NCBI GenBank assembly: GCA_030698375.1
Contig: JAUYLL010000044.1
Location: 1-47,913, forward strand
DNA from: Nocardioides sp.
Lineage (GTDB): Bacteria; Actinomycetota; Actinomycetes; Propionibacteriales; Nocardioidaceae
Length of the DNA stretch: 47,913 nt
Direction of reading: 5' to 3'
Part shown: positions 17,780-26,773 of the stretch, one piece after another
How the letters are laid out: every line of letters starts with the position of its first letter
Numbering within the stretch: the first letter of the stretch is position 1
The notes under the pieces: model-generated
Databases searched by the model: none
What the model was told of the DNA's origin: nothing
The model's input: the letters and a program-made list of their open reading frames with translations, nothing else
Translations under genes and position numbers: made by a program

Positions 17780-17894
17780 GCGGACTCCTCGGGGTGGTGG
17801 GTTGGAGCGTTCCAGTGCTCCTCGTTGTCTACCCCTCAGCGGCCCGGCTCACCCACGAGGAGACCTATCTCTCCGCTCTCCCGCGGAGCACCCC

Positions 17895-17908
17895 GGTCGG
17901 CGCCGACC
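17895..17908 (-). terminator. short palindrome downstream of the flavoprotein gene
   Basis: GGTCGGCGCCGACC is a 14-nt palindrome (5-bp stem with GCGC loop) 9 nt beyond the stop at 17918. It has no T run, so it is a weak candidate. Confidence 0.25.
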
Positions 17909-17917
17909 AGCGCAGCA

Positions 17918-19171
17918 TCAACGCAGGGGGTCGAGCGGGGTCAGCTCGGGAGGCGTCCGCCCCGTCACGATCGCCTCGGCCAGGAGCTGACCCGTGACCG
18001 GGCCGAGGGTGATCCCCCACATCCCGTGCCCGCCGGCGGTCCAGACCTGCGGTGAGGCGGTGACCCCGACCAGGGGGAGCCCGTCGGGCGTGCAGGGTCG
18101 CGAGCCGACCCACTCGTCGGTCCGGGCGTCGAGGTCGACGCCGCTCAGCAACGGGCGGACCGCGGCGACGATCGCGGCGATCCGACGCCGGTCCAGCGGC
18201 GCGTCCGGCCCGCGGAGCTCCATCATCCCGGCGACCCGGAGCCGGTCACCCAGCGGCGTGCAGGCGACGCGGTGCCGCGGGAAGTAGATCGGCCCGGTGG
18301 GCGTGGGGTCGACCGGGACGCTGAAGCTGTAGCCGCGGCCCGCCAGCACCAACCGGCGTACGCCGAACTCCCGGGCGAGGCCCCCGAGCCCGGCGCCGGT
18401 GGCCAGCACCACCCGGTCGAAGGTCTCGCGTGCACCGTCCGCCCCCACGACGGTCACCCCGTTGCCTCTCGGACGCACCTCGGTCACCTCCACCCCCTCA
18501 CGGACCGTGCCGCCGCCGAGGCGGAACGCGGCGGCGAGCGCCTGGACGTACGCCCCGGCGTCGACGAACCGCTGGCCGTGCAGCCGGATCGCGGCGCCGA
18601 TCTCGCCCGAGAGGGAGGGAGCGAGCTCCCGGGCCTGGTCCCCGGTCAGCAGGTCGTGCTCCACGCGCTGGCCGGCCGCCCGGAGGTGGTCGAGCTCCTC
18701 CAACAGCCCCTGCATCTCCGGGGGCGTCCGGTAGGCGGCGAGGAGGGGGATCGCCTCGCGCGTCTCCACCATCGCTCCGCTCTCGGCGAGGAGGTCGAAG
18801 GCGGGCAGGGCGCGCTCGTTGAGCGGGATGAGCGCTGCCATCGCCCGCCGCCACCGCGTGGCCGTGCTGTGCCGGGTGAACGACGCGAGGAAGCGCAGCA
18901 GGTCCCGGTCCGCGGTGAACGGGACGTAGACGGGTGAGGCCGGGTCGAGCAGCGCCCGCACGCCGTACCGGAGGACGGCCGGCTCGGGCAGCGGGGTCGC
19001 CAGGCCCGGCGTGAGCCACCCGGCGTTGCCCCACGAGGCGCCCGCGGCCACGTGGTGGCGCTCGAGGACGGTGACCTCCACCCCCCGTCGCTGCAGGAAC
19101 CAGGCCGTCGCCAGGCCGAGCATCCCGGCGCCGACCACGGCCACCCGGCCCGGTCCGTCGTCCTCGCGCAT
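17918..19171 (-). CDS. FAD-dependent amino acid oxidase/dehydrogenase, DadA-like
   Basis: The ATG at 19171 has GAGGAGGAG 8-9 nt upstream. The 417-residue protein begins with the FAD-binding Rossmann motif VAVVGAGMLGLATAWFLQRRGVEVTVLER and GASWGNAGWLTPGLATPLPEP, typical of the DadA/D-amino-acid dehydrogenase branch of the DAO family. A second FAD segment is VVLATGAGLGGLAREFG, and the closing block GSRPCTPDGLPLVGV with GGHGMWGITLGPVTGQLLAEAI holds the usual active-site lid and ribityl-binding Gly residues. It likely oxidises a D-amino acid, passing electrons to quinone or oxygen; the exact amino acid is unknown. It ends a minus-strand run after an M15 peptidase. Confidence 0.85.
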   Translation of the reverse strand: MREDDGPGRVAVVGAGMLGLATAWFLQRRGVEVTVLERHHVAAGASWGNAGWLTPGLATPLPEPAVLRYGVRALLDPASPVYVPFTADRDLLRFLASFTRHSTATRWRRAMAALIPLNERALPAFDLLAESGAMVETREAIPLLAAYRTPPEMQGLLEELDHLRAAGQRVEHDLLTGDQARELAPSLSGEIGAAIRLHGQRFVDAGAYVQALAAAFRLGGGTVREGVEVTEVRPRGNGVTVVGADGARETFDRVVLATGAGLGGLAREFGVRRLVLAGRGYSFSVPVDPTPTGPIYFPRHRVACTPLGDRLRVAGMMELRGPDAPLDRRRIAAIVAAVRPLLSGVDLDARTDEWVGSRPCTPDGLPLVGVTASPQVWTAGGHGMWGITLGPVTGQLLAEAIVTGRTPPELTPLDPLR

Positions 19172-19200
19172 CCGCCCGCTCCTCCTCGTCCCGGTCCTGG

Positions 19201-20091
19201 TCAGAGCCCGGTGCTGCTGAAGTGGTGGTAGTCCTTCAGTGTCCGGTAGGTCCCGCCCCAGACCCAGCCGATCCGTTCGAAGGCCGTGACCACCGGACCG
19301 CCGGGCCGCATGATGCCCGGGGCGTCGCGGTCGCGGTCGAGGTACGCCGACGCGAGCTCGGGCAGGACGACCCGGCCGGCGTCGGTCTCGCGCACGTAGG
19401 GGTTCTGGAACGGGTTGACGTCGACGGCGCGACCGTAGGCGTGCTCGCTGAACCGGGCACCGCCCACGGAGGGGCGGCAGACGAATCCGGTGGTGTTGTT
19501 GCCGTCGCCGATCGGTGGGGCGTCGAGCTCCGGCGGCGTCACCACCCGCATCTCCTCGAGGGGGAAGCGGGCGCGGTAGAGGTCGCGGAAGACGCGGACG
19601 ACGTCGTCGGCCACCGAGGTGGCGACGAGCAGCTCGCCGGTGTGCCGGGCGTCGTCGAAGCCCCAGAACGCCACCCGGATCCAGGCCAGCTCGTCGGCGG
19701 TCACCGGGCACTCCGGCTGCCAGGTCGAGCGGCGCAGCACCGACCGCGGTGCCGGTGCCACGACGTCGCTGGCGAACCCGCGGCCCGGGAGCGGCCCGAC
19801 GGTGTCGGGCAGGGTGAAGCGCCGCGTCCGCAGCGCCCTCGGCGTACGCCGGACCTCGCCGAAGCCGGTGGCCGTCTCGGGCAGCACGCGGGCGCCCAGC
19901 CACGCCGGTGGCGCGGTCCCCGGGGTCGGCGGCTCCGTCTCGGGAGCGGGGTCCGGGGAGGAAGCGGCGTCGGGCGCCGCGCTGGACGGCGTGCTCGGCG
20001 GGGCGGCGCCCGGCTCGGGCGTCCCGGTCGCGCAGCCCGCCAGCACCACCGTGCCGAGCACGAGGCCAGCGACGCCGCGACGGGACCTCAC
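19201..20091 (-). CDS. lipoprotein with M15 (VanY/D,D-carboxypeptidase-like) peptidase domain
   Basis: The GTG at 20091 overlaps the upstream stop by 4 bp (GTGA). The lipobox VVLAGC ends with Cys at residue 19, so the protein should be anchored outside the membrane. A Pro/Ser-rich spacer follows to about 60. The C-terminal third holds an M15-type zinc peptidase signature: RFSEHAYGRAVDVNPFQNP (His and Asp ligands) and RIGWVWGGTYRTLKDYHHFS (Glu replaced by Gly-Gly-Thr context; final His ligand). It probably trims peptidoglycan peptides. Its partner in the operon, a DUF2252 protein, gives no functional hint. Confidence 0.8.
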   Translation of the reverse strand: MRSRRGVAGLVLGTVVLAGCATGTPEPGAAPPSTPSSAAPDAASSPDPAPETEPPTPGTAPPAWLGARVLPETATGFGEVRRTPRALRTRRFTLPDTVGPLPGRGFASDVVAPAPRSVLRRSTWQPECPVTADELAWIRVAFWGFDDARHTGELLVATSVADDVVRVFRDLYRARFPLEEMRVVTPPELDAPPIGDGNNTTGFVCRPSVGGARFSEHAYGRAVDVNPFQNPYVRETDAGRVVLPELASAYLDRDRDAPGIMRPGGPVVTAFERIGWVWGGTYRTLKDYHHFSSTGL

Positions 20092-21431
20092 GTCGCGCTG
20101 ACCCCGATGTCGCCGGCCCGGAAGGCGTCGACGAAGAGCGCGTGGTCCTCCCGCACCCGGTCGGCGTAGCGGATCCCGAACTCCGTGACGTCCTCGACGA
20201 AGGCGCGCCGCCGGCCGTCGAGCACCGCGACGACCGCCTCCTCGACCTGGAGCTCGACCAGGTCCTGGTCGCTGTCCTCGTCGGCCGAGCAGTGCACCTT
20301 GGCGGTCGCGCGCCCGAGCAGCCCGACCACGCCGGCGACGTCGTCCGGCTCGGTGAGGTCGTCCCAGGAGAGGTCCTTCTCGTACGGCGACAGCTCCGCC
20401 ACGACGTACCCCTCGCCGCCGAGGGTGGTGTGGCCGAGCAGTGGGTCGGTGTGCACCTGCAGTGCGCGTTGGCTGACCGCCGTCCGGTGGCCCTCGTGGT
20501 CGAAGTAGGAGGCCACCCGCTCGGAGTCGACGAACCGGCTGACCGCCGGCACGTTGGCCTGCTTCATCGAGAGCACCACGTCGTTGTCGAGGGACTGGCT
20601 GTGCCCCTCGACGAGCACGTTGTAGGCGGGCAGGCCGGCGCTGCCGATGCCGAAGCCGGACTTCCCGACGATGTCGACCACCTCGTAGAAGAGCGCCGAG
20701 TCGATGCGCTTGTCCTCCGGGATCGTCTCGAGGTAGCCCTCGAAGGCCTTCATCACGCGGCGCTGCTCGGCCTTGCCGAGGCGGCGCACGGTGGGGTCCT
20801 CGCGGAAGCGGCGCTCCTCGGCGTCGCGGATCAGCATCGAGGCCAGCAGGTCGACCCGGCTGGCCGACCGCGCCTCCAGCAGGGCGTCGCGCACCGGACC
20901 GTCGGTGTTGTCGAGGTGCAGCGCGAAGTCGTCGTCGCGCTCGGTGTCGGCGTACGCGTCCACCTGCGAGAGGTAGGCGCGCAGGTAACGCCCGATCAGC
21001 CGGCGGACGTCGTCCTCCGGCAGGGCCTTCTGCCAGCCGATCAGCGCCAGGCTGGCCGCGAACCGGCGCAGGTCCCAGGTCCAGTGGCCGACGTAGGCCT
21101 CGTCGAAGTCGTTGACGTCGAAGACCAGGCGCCCGTCGGAGTTCATGTAGGTGCCGAAGTTCTCCGCGTGCAGGTCGCCGTGGATCCAGATCGAGGCGGT
21201 GCGCTCGTCGACGAACGGGTCGTCCTCGCTGGTGACGTCGGCGTAGAAGAGGCAGGCGGTGCCGCGGTAGAAGGCGTGCGGGTCGCGGGCCATCTTGCGG
21301 TACTTAGCGCGGAAGGACGCCGGGTCCGCGCGCATCAGCGGCTCGAAGGCCTCCCCGAGGACGTCGATGATCTGCTTCCGGCGCGTCGCGGCCGTGTTCG
21401 TCGCGCTCCCTGCGGTCCCTGTGCTGGCCAT
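20088..21431 (-). CDS. DUF2252 family protein (kinase-like fold)
   Basis: This 447-residue cytosolic protein fits DUF2252 throughout. Marks are MARDPHAFYRGTACLFYADV near residue 50, WIHGDLHAENFGTYMNSDGRLVFDVNDFDEAY near 85-115 and FGIGSAGLPAYNVLVEG later. The HGDLHAENFG/DVNDFDE pair resembles the catalytic loop and DFG-like motif of aminoglycoside-phosphotransferase-fold kinases, so a small-molecule kinase is plausible but unproven. The ATG at 21431 has a CACCCT hexamer 6 nt upstream, fitting a leaderless start. It overlaps the M15 peptidase gene by 4 bp. Confidence 0.75.
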   Translation of the reverse strand: MASTGTAGSATNTAATRRKQIIDVLGEAFEPLMRADPASFRAKYRKMARDPHAFYRGTACLFYADVTSEDDPFVDERTASIWIHGDLHAENFGTYMNSDGRLVFDVNDFDEAYVGHWTWDLRRFAASLALIGWQKALPEDDVRRLIGRYLRAYLSQVDAYADTERDDDFALHLDNTDGPVRDALLEARSASRVDLLASMLIRDAEERRFREDPTVRRLGKAEQRRVMKAFEGYLETIPEDKRIDSALFYEVVDIVGKSGFGIGSAGLPAYNVLVEGHSQSLDNDVVLSMKQANVPAVSRFVDSERVASYFDHEGHRTAVSQRALQVHTDPLLGHTTLGGEGYVVAELSPYEKDLSWDDLTEPDDVAGVVGLLGRATAKVHCSADEDSDQDLVELQVEEAVVAVLDGRRRAFVEDVTEFGIRYADRVREDHALFVDAFRAGDIGVSAT

Positions 21432-21566
21432 GTCTCCAGGGTGCCCCGGGACTGGGCACCCCACGCCCTGGTTCGTCCCGAGGATGCGCGGACCGGCGCG
21501 CGGGACGAACTGGGGCAAGTCCTCGAAGCCCGACCTTTCGGGGCCGCCCGCTGCCACGCTCGGGCC

Positions 21567-21890
21567 ATGAAGACCTTCTCCCGCGCGCTCGTCGCCACGG
21601 CGGCCGCCGCGCTGCTTCTTTCCGGCTGCTCGGGCAGCGTGTCCATCGGCGGATCGGGCGTCGAGAGTGACCAGCTCGCCCAGGAGGTGAGCGACCAGCT
21701 CGAGACGACGGTCGGCCAGGCTCCTGACGACGTCGACTGTCCCGACGGCCTCGACGCCGAGGTGGGCGCGGAGACCCGCTGCACCCTCACGGACGGGGAC
21801 GCCACCTACGGCGTCTCGGTGACCGCCACCGCCGTCGAGGACGGCGAGGTGAGCTTCGACATCGCCGTCGACGGGGAGCCGCAGGGCTGA
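21567..21890 (+). CDS. DUF4333-type lipoprotein
   Basis: The 107-residue protein has a lipoprotein signal peptide, LVATAAAALLLSGC, with the lipid-bearing Cys at residue 22. The rest is one small domain with two further Cys (DDVDCPDGLDAEVGAETRCTLTDGDATYGVSV), the DUF4333 pattern, where they could form a disulfide. Function unknown; such proteins are common cell-envelope lipoproteins in actinobacteria. It is a lone gene between divergent DUF2252 and the pnt operon. Confidence 0.75.
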   Translation: MKTFSRALVATAAAALLLSGCSGSVSIGGSGVESDQLAQEVSDQLETTVGQAPDDVDCPDGLDAEVGAETRCTLTDGDATYGVSVTATAVEDGEVSFDIAVDGEPQG

Positions 21891-21963
21891 GCCGGCCCCG
21901 CGTCCGGGACCGACGAGCGGCGAGACGCGCGGCGTGGTCGTGGACGGCGGATCGGCCGTCGCC

Positions 21964-21969
21964 TACGTT
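21964..21969 (+). promoter_or_regulatory. -10 hexamer of the leaderless pnt operon promoter
   Basis: TACGTT lies exactly 6 nt before the GTG at 21976. This spacing decided the start over an upstream GTG at 21934. Confidence 0.5.
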
Positions 21970-21975
21970 GCCCAG

Positions 21976-23166
21976 GTGAGGATCGCAGTAGCCAGGGAGA
22001 CCCGTGAGGGCGAGACCCGCGTGGCGCTCGTCCCCGAGCTGGTCGGCAAGCTGACCGCGCTCGGGTACGCCGTCGCGGTCGAGCCGGGAGCGGGTGCGGG
22101 CGCGCTCCACTCCGACGAGGACTACGGAGCCGCGGGGGCGGAGGTCCACGAGGGCGCGCTCGAGGGTGCGGACGTCGTGATCTCCGTGCAGCCCCTCGCC
22201 GTCGAGCAGGTCCGCCAGATGCCCGCCGGGTCCTCGACGATCTCGTTCCTCCCGGTGACCCAGGCGCCCGAGCTGGTGGTGAACCTGCGCGACTGCGGCG
22301 TGACGGCGTACGCCATGGAGCTGGTGCCGCGGATCTCGCGCGCGCAGTCGATGGACGCGCTCTCCTCGCAGTCGCTCGTTGCCGGCTACCGCAGCGCGAT
22401 CGTCGCGGCCGGCCTGCTGCGCAGTTTCTTCCCCCTCAACATGACCGCTGCCGGCACCGTGCCGCCTGCCCAGGTCGTCGTCCTCGGTGCCGGGGTCGCG
22501 GGCCTGCAGGCGATCGCCACCGCCAAGCGTCTCGGCGCCGTCGTCAAGGCGTACGACGTCCGCGCAGCCGCCGCGGAGGAGATCCGGTCGATGGGGGCGC
22601 AGGCGATCGAGCTCGACCTGGAGACCCTCGAGGGGTCCGGCGGCTACGCCCGCGAGATGACCGAGGACCGCGCGGAGCGCCAGCGCGCCCTGCTCGCGCC
22701 GTACGTCGCCGCCGCCGACGCGCTGATCACCACCGCCGCGGTGCCGGGAAGACAGGCGCCGGTGCTCGTCACGCACGAGATGGTCGAGCAGATGGGACCG
22801 GGTGCGGTGGTCGTCGACCTCGCGGCCGACTCCGGCGGCAACGTCGAGGGCTCCCAGCCCGGCCAGGTCGTGCGCATCGGCCACGCCCAGGTGTGGGGCG
22901 GGTCGAACGTGCCCGCCCAGATGCCGACGCCGGCCTCGCGCCTCTACGCGCAGAACGTCGTCAACCTCGTCACGCTGATGACCCGCGCGGCCGCCGACGA
23001 CGTCCCCGCGGCCTTCGCGCCGGACTTCGCGGACGAGATCGTCGCCGGCTCCTGCGTCACCCACGACGGGCGCATCGTGCACGAGCCGACGCGGGCCGCC
23101 CTGGAGGGCCCCGCGGAGGCCGCGCCTGCCGACCACACCGAGGGAACCGGAGGAGCCACCCCGTGA
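21976..23166 (+). CDS. pntAa: NAD(P) transhydrogenase subunit alpha, part 1 (NAD-binding)
   Basis: This 396-residue soluble subunit (dI) binds NAD(H) in the proton-pumping transhydrogenase, which exchanges hydride between NADH and NADP+. It opens RIAVARETREGETRVALVPELVGKL, has the RQD-loop-type region AYAMELVPRISRAQSMDALSSQ near residues 112-131, and the NAD-binding VVVLGAGVAGLQAIATAKRLGAVVKAYDVR near 172-200. The split into separate dI, membrane and dIII genes is the arrangement of many actinobacteria. Its stop overlaps the next start (GTGA), so the three subunits form one operon. Confidence 0.93.
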   Translation: MRIAVARETREGETRVALVPELVGKLTALGYAVAVEPGAGAGALHSDEDYGAAGAEVHEGALEGADVVISVQPLAVEQVRQMPAGSSTISFLPVTQAPELVVNLRDCGVTAYAMELVPRISRAQSMDALSSQSLVAGYRSAIVAAGLLRSFFPLNMTAAGTVPPAQVVVLGAGVAGLQAIATAKRLGAVVKAYDVRAAAAEEIRSMGAQAIELDLETLEGSGGYAREMTEDRAERQRALLAPYVAAADALITTAAVPGRQAPVLVTHEMVEQMGPGAVVVDLAADSGGNVEGSQPGQVVRIGHAQVWGGSNVPAQMPTPASRLYAQNVVNLVTLMTRAAADDVPAAFAPDFADEIVAGSCVTHDGRIVHEPTRAALEGPAEAAPADHTEGTGGATP

Positions 23167-23480
23167 GCGAGCCCGTCGTCTGGCTGACGATCTTCGTGCT
23201 GAGCGTCTTCATCGGCGTCGAGGTGATCTCGAAGGTGTCCTCGACCCTGCACACCCCGTTGATGTCGGGGGCGAACGCGATCCACGGCATCATCCTGCTC
23301 GGCGCGGTGCTGGTCACCGGTCACGCCGACAACACCCTGCAGCTGGTGGTCGGGCTCGTGGCGGTCGTCCTCGCCACGATCAACATGGTCGGCGGCTTCG
23401 TCGTCACCGACCGGATGCTGCAGATGTTCGGTCGCCGCAAGCCGGCCCGGGCCGCGACCCGGGACGGGGGTGCCGCGTGA
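23163..23480 (+). CDS. pntAb: NAD(P) transhydrogenase subunit alpha, part 2 (membrane)
   Basis: This 105-residue membrane protein starts at a GTG overlapping the pntAa stop. It has three hydrophobic helices: VVWLTIFVLSVFIGVEVIS, the middle AIHGIILLGAVLVTG, and LQLVVGLVAVVLATINMVGGFVVTDRML. The STLHTPLMSGANAIHGI loop is the standard signature of this subunit. It forms the front part of the proton channel with PntB. The C-terminal tail is basic. Confidence 0.92.
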   Translation: MSEPVVWLTIFVLSVFIGVEVISKVSSTLHTPLMSGANAIHGIILLGAVLVTGHADNTLQLVVGLVAVVLATINMVGGFVVTDRMLQMFGRRKPARAATRDGGAA

Positions 23481-24862
23481 TCCCCCTCTGGGCACAGCTG
23501 GTCTACCTGGCCTGCGCGGTCTGCTTCATCCTCGCGCTCAAGGGCCTCTCCGGTCCGCGCACGGCCCGAGGCGGCAACCTGATCGGCGCCGTGGGCGCGG
23601 TTGTGGCCTGCGTGACCGTCTTCTTCTACGCCGACCTCGACCACCTGGTGCCGATCCTGGTCGCGATCGTCGTCGGCTCGGTCGTCGGTGTCGTCGGGGC
23701 GCAGCGGGTGCAGATGACCCAGATGCCCCAGCTCGTCGCGCTCTTCAACGGCGTCGGTGGTGGCGCGGCCGCCCTGGTCGCACTGCTGGAGCTCGGGGCG
23801 TTCGCCGAGGTCGACGGCGTCGGCGTCGGGGACTTCGCACTCGTCGCCACGGCGTTCACCGTCGTCGTCGGGTCGCTCGCCTTCTCGGGCTCGGTGGTCA
23901 CCTTCGCCAAGCTGCAGGAGCTGATGACCTCGCGGCCGGTGCTCTTCCCCGGTCTCCCGATGGCGTTCGCCGGTGGCCTGCTGGCCGCCGTGGTCCTGTC
24001 GGTGCTCACCGTCACCGGACCGACGGTGTGGGTGGGCGTCGTCCTGCTCGTGCTCGGGCTCACGCTGGGCGTCCTGCTGGTGCTGCCCGTCGGCGGGGCC
24101 GACGTGCCGATCGTCATCTCGCTGCTCAACGCCGGCACCGGCCTGGCGGTCGCGGCCTCGGGCTACGTGCTCGGCAACACCGTCCTGCTCGTCGGCGGCA
24201 CGCTCGTCGGCGCCTCCGGCACGTTCCTCACCCTGCTGATGGCCAAGGCGATGGGCCGCTCCGTGGGCCACGTGCTCTTCGGCGCCCTCAAGGGTGGTTC
24301 GACGCTCGGTGCCGGGGAGGCCTCGAACCGGCCGGTGAAGTCCGCGGGCCCCGAGGACGTCGCGATCCTGCTGGGGTACGCGTCCAAGGTGATCATCGTC
24401 CCCGGCTACGGGCTGGCGGTCGCGCAGGCGCAGCACACCCTGCGCGAGCTGGTCGACCTGCTCAGCTCTCGCGGCACCGCCGTCGACTACGCCATCCACC
24501 CGGTCGCGGGCCGGATGCCGGGCCACATGAACGTGCTGCTCGCCGAGGCGCAGGTGCCCTACGAGCAGCTCAAGGAGATGGATGACATCAACGGCGAGTT
24601 CAAGCAGACCGACGTCGTCCTCGTCGTCGGCGCAAACGACGTCGTGAACCCGGCCGCCAAGACCTCGCCCGGCGCGCCGATCTACGGCATGCCGATCCTC
24701 AACGCCGACGAGGCGCAGCAGGTGGTCTTCATGAAGCGTTCGATGCGGCCGGGCTTCGCCGGCATCGAGAACGAGCTGCTCTTCGACCCGCGGACCACGC
24801 TGCTCTTCGGCGACGCGAAGGACACGCTCGGCAAGCTGCTCGCGGCGGTCAAGGCGCTCTGA
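23477..24862 (+). CDS. pntB: NAD(P) transhydrogenase subunit beta
   Basis: PntB supplies most of the proton channel and the NADP(H)-binding domain. The 461-residue protein starts at a GTG that overlaps the pntAb stop. About nine membrane helices fill residues 1-265. The dIII domain starts near 290 and shows VIIVPGYGLAVAQAQHTLREL, the HPVAGRMPGHMNVLLAEAQVPYEQL motif and DVVLVVGANDVVNPAA, which wraps NADP. All three subunits are intact, so the operon should make a working enzyme for supplying NADPH. The gene ends 102 nt from convergent upp. Confidence 0.95.
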   Translation: MIPLWAQLVYLACAVCFILALKGLSGPRTARGGNLIGAVGAVVACVTVFFYADLDHLVPILVAIVVGSVVGVVGAQRVQMTQMPQLVALFNGVGGGAAALVALLELGAFAEVDGVGVGDFALVATAFTVVVGSLAFSGSVVTFAKLQELMTSRPVLFPGLPMAFAGGLLAAVVLSVLTVTGPTVWVGVVLLVLGLTLGVLLVLPVGGADVPIVISLLNAGTGLAVAASGYVLGNTVLLVGGTLVGASGTFLTLLMAKAMGRSVGHVLFGALKGGSTLGAGEASNRPVKSAGPEDVAILLGYASKVIIVPGYGLAVAQAQHTLRELVDLLSSRGTAVDYAIHPVAGRMPGHMNVLLAEAQVPYEQLKEMDDINGEFKQTDVVLVVGANDVVNPAAKTSPGAPIYGMPILNADEAQQVVFMKRSMRPGFAGIENELLFDPRTTLLFGDAKDTLGKLLAAVKAL

Positions 24863-24964
24863 GCGGAGGGGCAGCGACGGCACGCACCGGCAAACCGGGC
24901 TGAACGGGCCCAGAATCGGGGGGATGCGCCGCCGTTTGCTGGTGGGAACCGTCGTGTGGAGTCC

Positions 24965-25615
24965 TCAGCCGGCGACGCCGTACAGCCGGTCGCCCGCGTC
25001 CCCCAGTCCGGGGACGATGTAGCCCTTCTCGTTGAGGCGCTCGTCCATCGCGGCGGTCACGACGGTGACCGGGATCTCGCGGGCGTCCAGGTCGGCGAGC
25101 TCCCGCTCGACCCGGTCGCAGCCCTCGGGCGCGGCAAGCAGCGTGATGGCGGTGATGTGGTCGGCGCCGCGGTCGGTGAGGAAGCGGATCGCGGCCGCCA
25201 GCGTGCCGCCGGTAGCCAGCATCGGGTCCAGCACGTAGCACTGGCGCCCGGACAGGTCCTCGGGCAGCCGCTCGGCGTAGGTCGAGGCCTCGAGCGTCTC
25301 CTCGTTGCGGATCATTCCGAGGAAGCCGACCTCGGCGGTCGGCAGCAGCCGCATCATCCCGTCGAGCATGCCGAGCCCGGCCCGCAGGATTGGCACCACC
25401 AAGGGCTTCGGGCTCGAGAGGCGTACGCCGTCCGCCGGGCTCACCGGCGTGGTCACCCGCACCGTGTCGACCCGCACGTCGCGGGTTGCCTCGTAGGCGA
25501 GCAGCGTCACCAGCTCGTCGGTCAGCCGTCGGAACGTCGCGGAGTCGGTGGTCTCCTCGCGCAGTGCGGTGAGCTTGTGGGCGACGAGCGGGTGGTCCAC
25601 GACGTGGGTGCGCAT
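24965..25615 (-). CDS. upp: uracil phosphoribosyltransferase
   Basis: Upp joins uracil to PRPP to give UMP in pyrimidine salvage. The 216-residue protein starts [21 protein letters not shown], shows the [18 protein letters not shown] block near 70-87 and the PRPP-binding loop [18 protein letters not shown] near 130. The uracil-binding [18 protein letters not shown] is at the C-terminus. A TAGGTT hexamer 7 nt before the ATG suggests a leaderless transcript. Length and motifs are normal for the family. Confidence 0.95.
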   Translation of the reverse strand: MRTHVVDHPLVAHKLTALREETTDSATFRRLTDELVTLLAYEATRDVRVDTVRVTTPVSPADGVRLSSPKPLVVPILRAGLGMLDGMMRLLPTAEVGFLGMIRNEETLEASTYAERLPEDLSGRQCYVLDPMLATGGTLAAAIRFLTDRGADHITAITLLAAPEGCDRVERELADLDAREIPVTVVTAAMDERLNEKGYIVPGLGDAGDRLYGVAG

Positions 25616-25622
25616 GAGGCTG

Positions 25623-25628
25623 AACCTA
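25623..25628 (-). promoter_or_regulatory. -10 hexamer of a leaderless upp promoter
   Basis: On the minus strand TAGGTT lies 7 nt before the upp ATG at 25615. Confidence 0.45.
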
Positions 25629-25752
25629 TCGGCCGGTCTGTCCACCACCCACCAAGCGTCCCGGAGTGGTGGGGGGCTCCTGGCCGTTCCCCTGTGGCGG
25701 CGCATCTGTCATCCTCAGGAGCGGGGACCTCCCGACGCCAGAGGAGCGTGCG

Positions 25753-26250
25753 ATGTCGGACCAGGCCGAGGTGAACGCCGAGGGCGTCGACTTCGCCGTG
25801 CTCGCCTACCGCGAGGAGGGCGTCTGGGAGCTCGAGGAGCTCGAGGACGAGGTGCTCGCCGACATCGAGACCATCGCCACCGAGCTCCGGCGGTGGCCCG
25901 GTGATCATGGTGCGATCGGCCTGATCTCCATCGACGAGGACTTCTTCGTCCTCGTGCGGGTGGCCGGTGCGCAGACCCGGCTGTTGCTGTCCGACGTCAC
26001 CGCCGCCACCGACTGGCCGTTGGCACGCTCGGTCGTTGACGAGCTCGACGTACCGCTGCCCGAGGACGACGACGACCCCGAGCCCGCCGGCGACCCTGCG
26101 CTCCTCGACGACCTCGGCATCAGCGCCATGGCCCTCAGCGCACTGCTGGACGACGACGATCTCTACCCCGACGAGATGCTCAGCACGATCGCCGAGAAGC
26201 TCGGTTTCGGCCCGCGCTTCGACGACCTGGTCGGCCTGACCGTCGGCTGA
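25753..26250 (+). CDS. tRNA adenosine deaminase-associated protein
   Basis: This acidic 165-residue protein is the small partner found beside tadA in actinobacteria. It has a conserved front VDFAVLAYREEGVWELEEL, a middle GAIGLISIDEDFFVLVRVAG, and an Asp-rich linker before GISAMALSALLDDDDLYPDEML. Its biochemical role is not established; the name comes from its constant pairing with TadA. The ATG has GAGGAG 7-9 nt upstream. The tadA start lies 6 nt after its stop, so the two are surely co-transcribed. Confidence 0.85.
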   Translation: MSDQAEVNAEGVDFAVLAYREEGVWELEELEDEVLADIETIATELRRWPGDHGAIGLISIDEDFFVLVRVAGAQTRLLLSDVTAATDWPLARSVVDELDVPLPEDDDDPEPAGDPALLDDLGISAMALSALLDDDDLYPDEMLSTIAEKLGFGPRFDDLVGLTVG

Positions 26251-26256
26251 TCCCTG

Positions 26257-26721
26257 GTGACTACTCCTGCGGCCCGGTGGGCCGAGCCGATGCGGCGCGC
26301 GCTGGAGGAGGCCCGCGCGGCGCTCGCGACCGACGACGTGCCGGTCGGGGCCGTCGTGCTGGATGCGGACGGTGCGGTGCTCGCCGTCGGCCGGAACACG
26401 CGCGAGGCCGACCACGACCCCACCGGGCACGCCGAGATCGTGGCGCTGCGCGCTGCAGCCGCGGCACGGGGGGAGTGGCGTCTCGAGGGCTGCACCCTCG
26501 TCGTCACCCTCGAGCCGTGCACGATGTGCGCCGGCGCGCTCGTCCAGGCCCGGGTCGCCCGCCTGGTGTTCGGGGCGTACGACGACAAGGCCGGCGCCGC
26601 GGGCAGCCTCTGGGACGTCGTCCGCGACCGCCGGCTCCACCACCGCCCCGAGGTCGTCGCGGGCGTGCTCGCCGACGAGTCGGCCGCCCTGCTCCTGGAG
26701 TTCTTCGGCGACCGCCGCTGA
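26257..26721 (+). CDS. tadA: tRNA adenosine(34) deaminase
   Basis: TadA converts adenosine 34 to inosine in the anticodon of tRNA-Arg(ACG). The 154-residue protein holds the zinc deaminase motifs HAEIVALR near residue 58 (His ligand and proton-shuttle Glu) and LEPCTMCAGALVQARV near 86-101 (two Cys ligands). VPVGAVVLDADG and FGAYDDKAGAAGSLWDVV are further family marks. I use the GTG at 26257, 6 nt after the partner gene; an in-frame ATG at 26290 would cut the first helix. Confidence 0.95.
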   Translation: MTTPAARWAEPMRRALEEARAALATDDVPVGAVVLDADGAVLAVGRNTREADHDPTGHAEIVALRAAAAARGEWRLEGCTLVVTLEPCTMCAGALVQARVARLVFGAYDDKAGAAGSLWDVVRDRRLHHRPEVVAGVLADESAALLLEFFGDRR

Positions 26722-26773
26722 CCTTGGTGCCCGGATTCGGTCGGCGCGGCGCCGTTCTAGTAGCCTCTCCCGC

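Noticed and set aside
15752-18055. Long open frame antisense to glgX
   Set aside because: A Val/Gly/Leu-rich shadow of glgX with no binding site or domain.
19908-21890. Long plus-strand open frame over the DUF2252 gene running into the DUF4333 lipoprotein
   Set aside because: Only the last 107 codons, from ATG 21567, carry a signal peptide and family pattern; the rest is a shadow.
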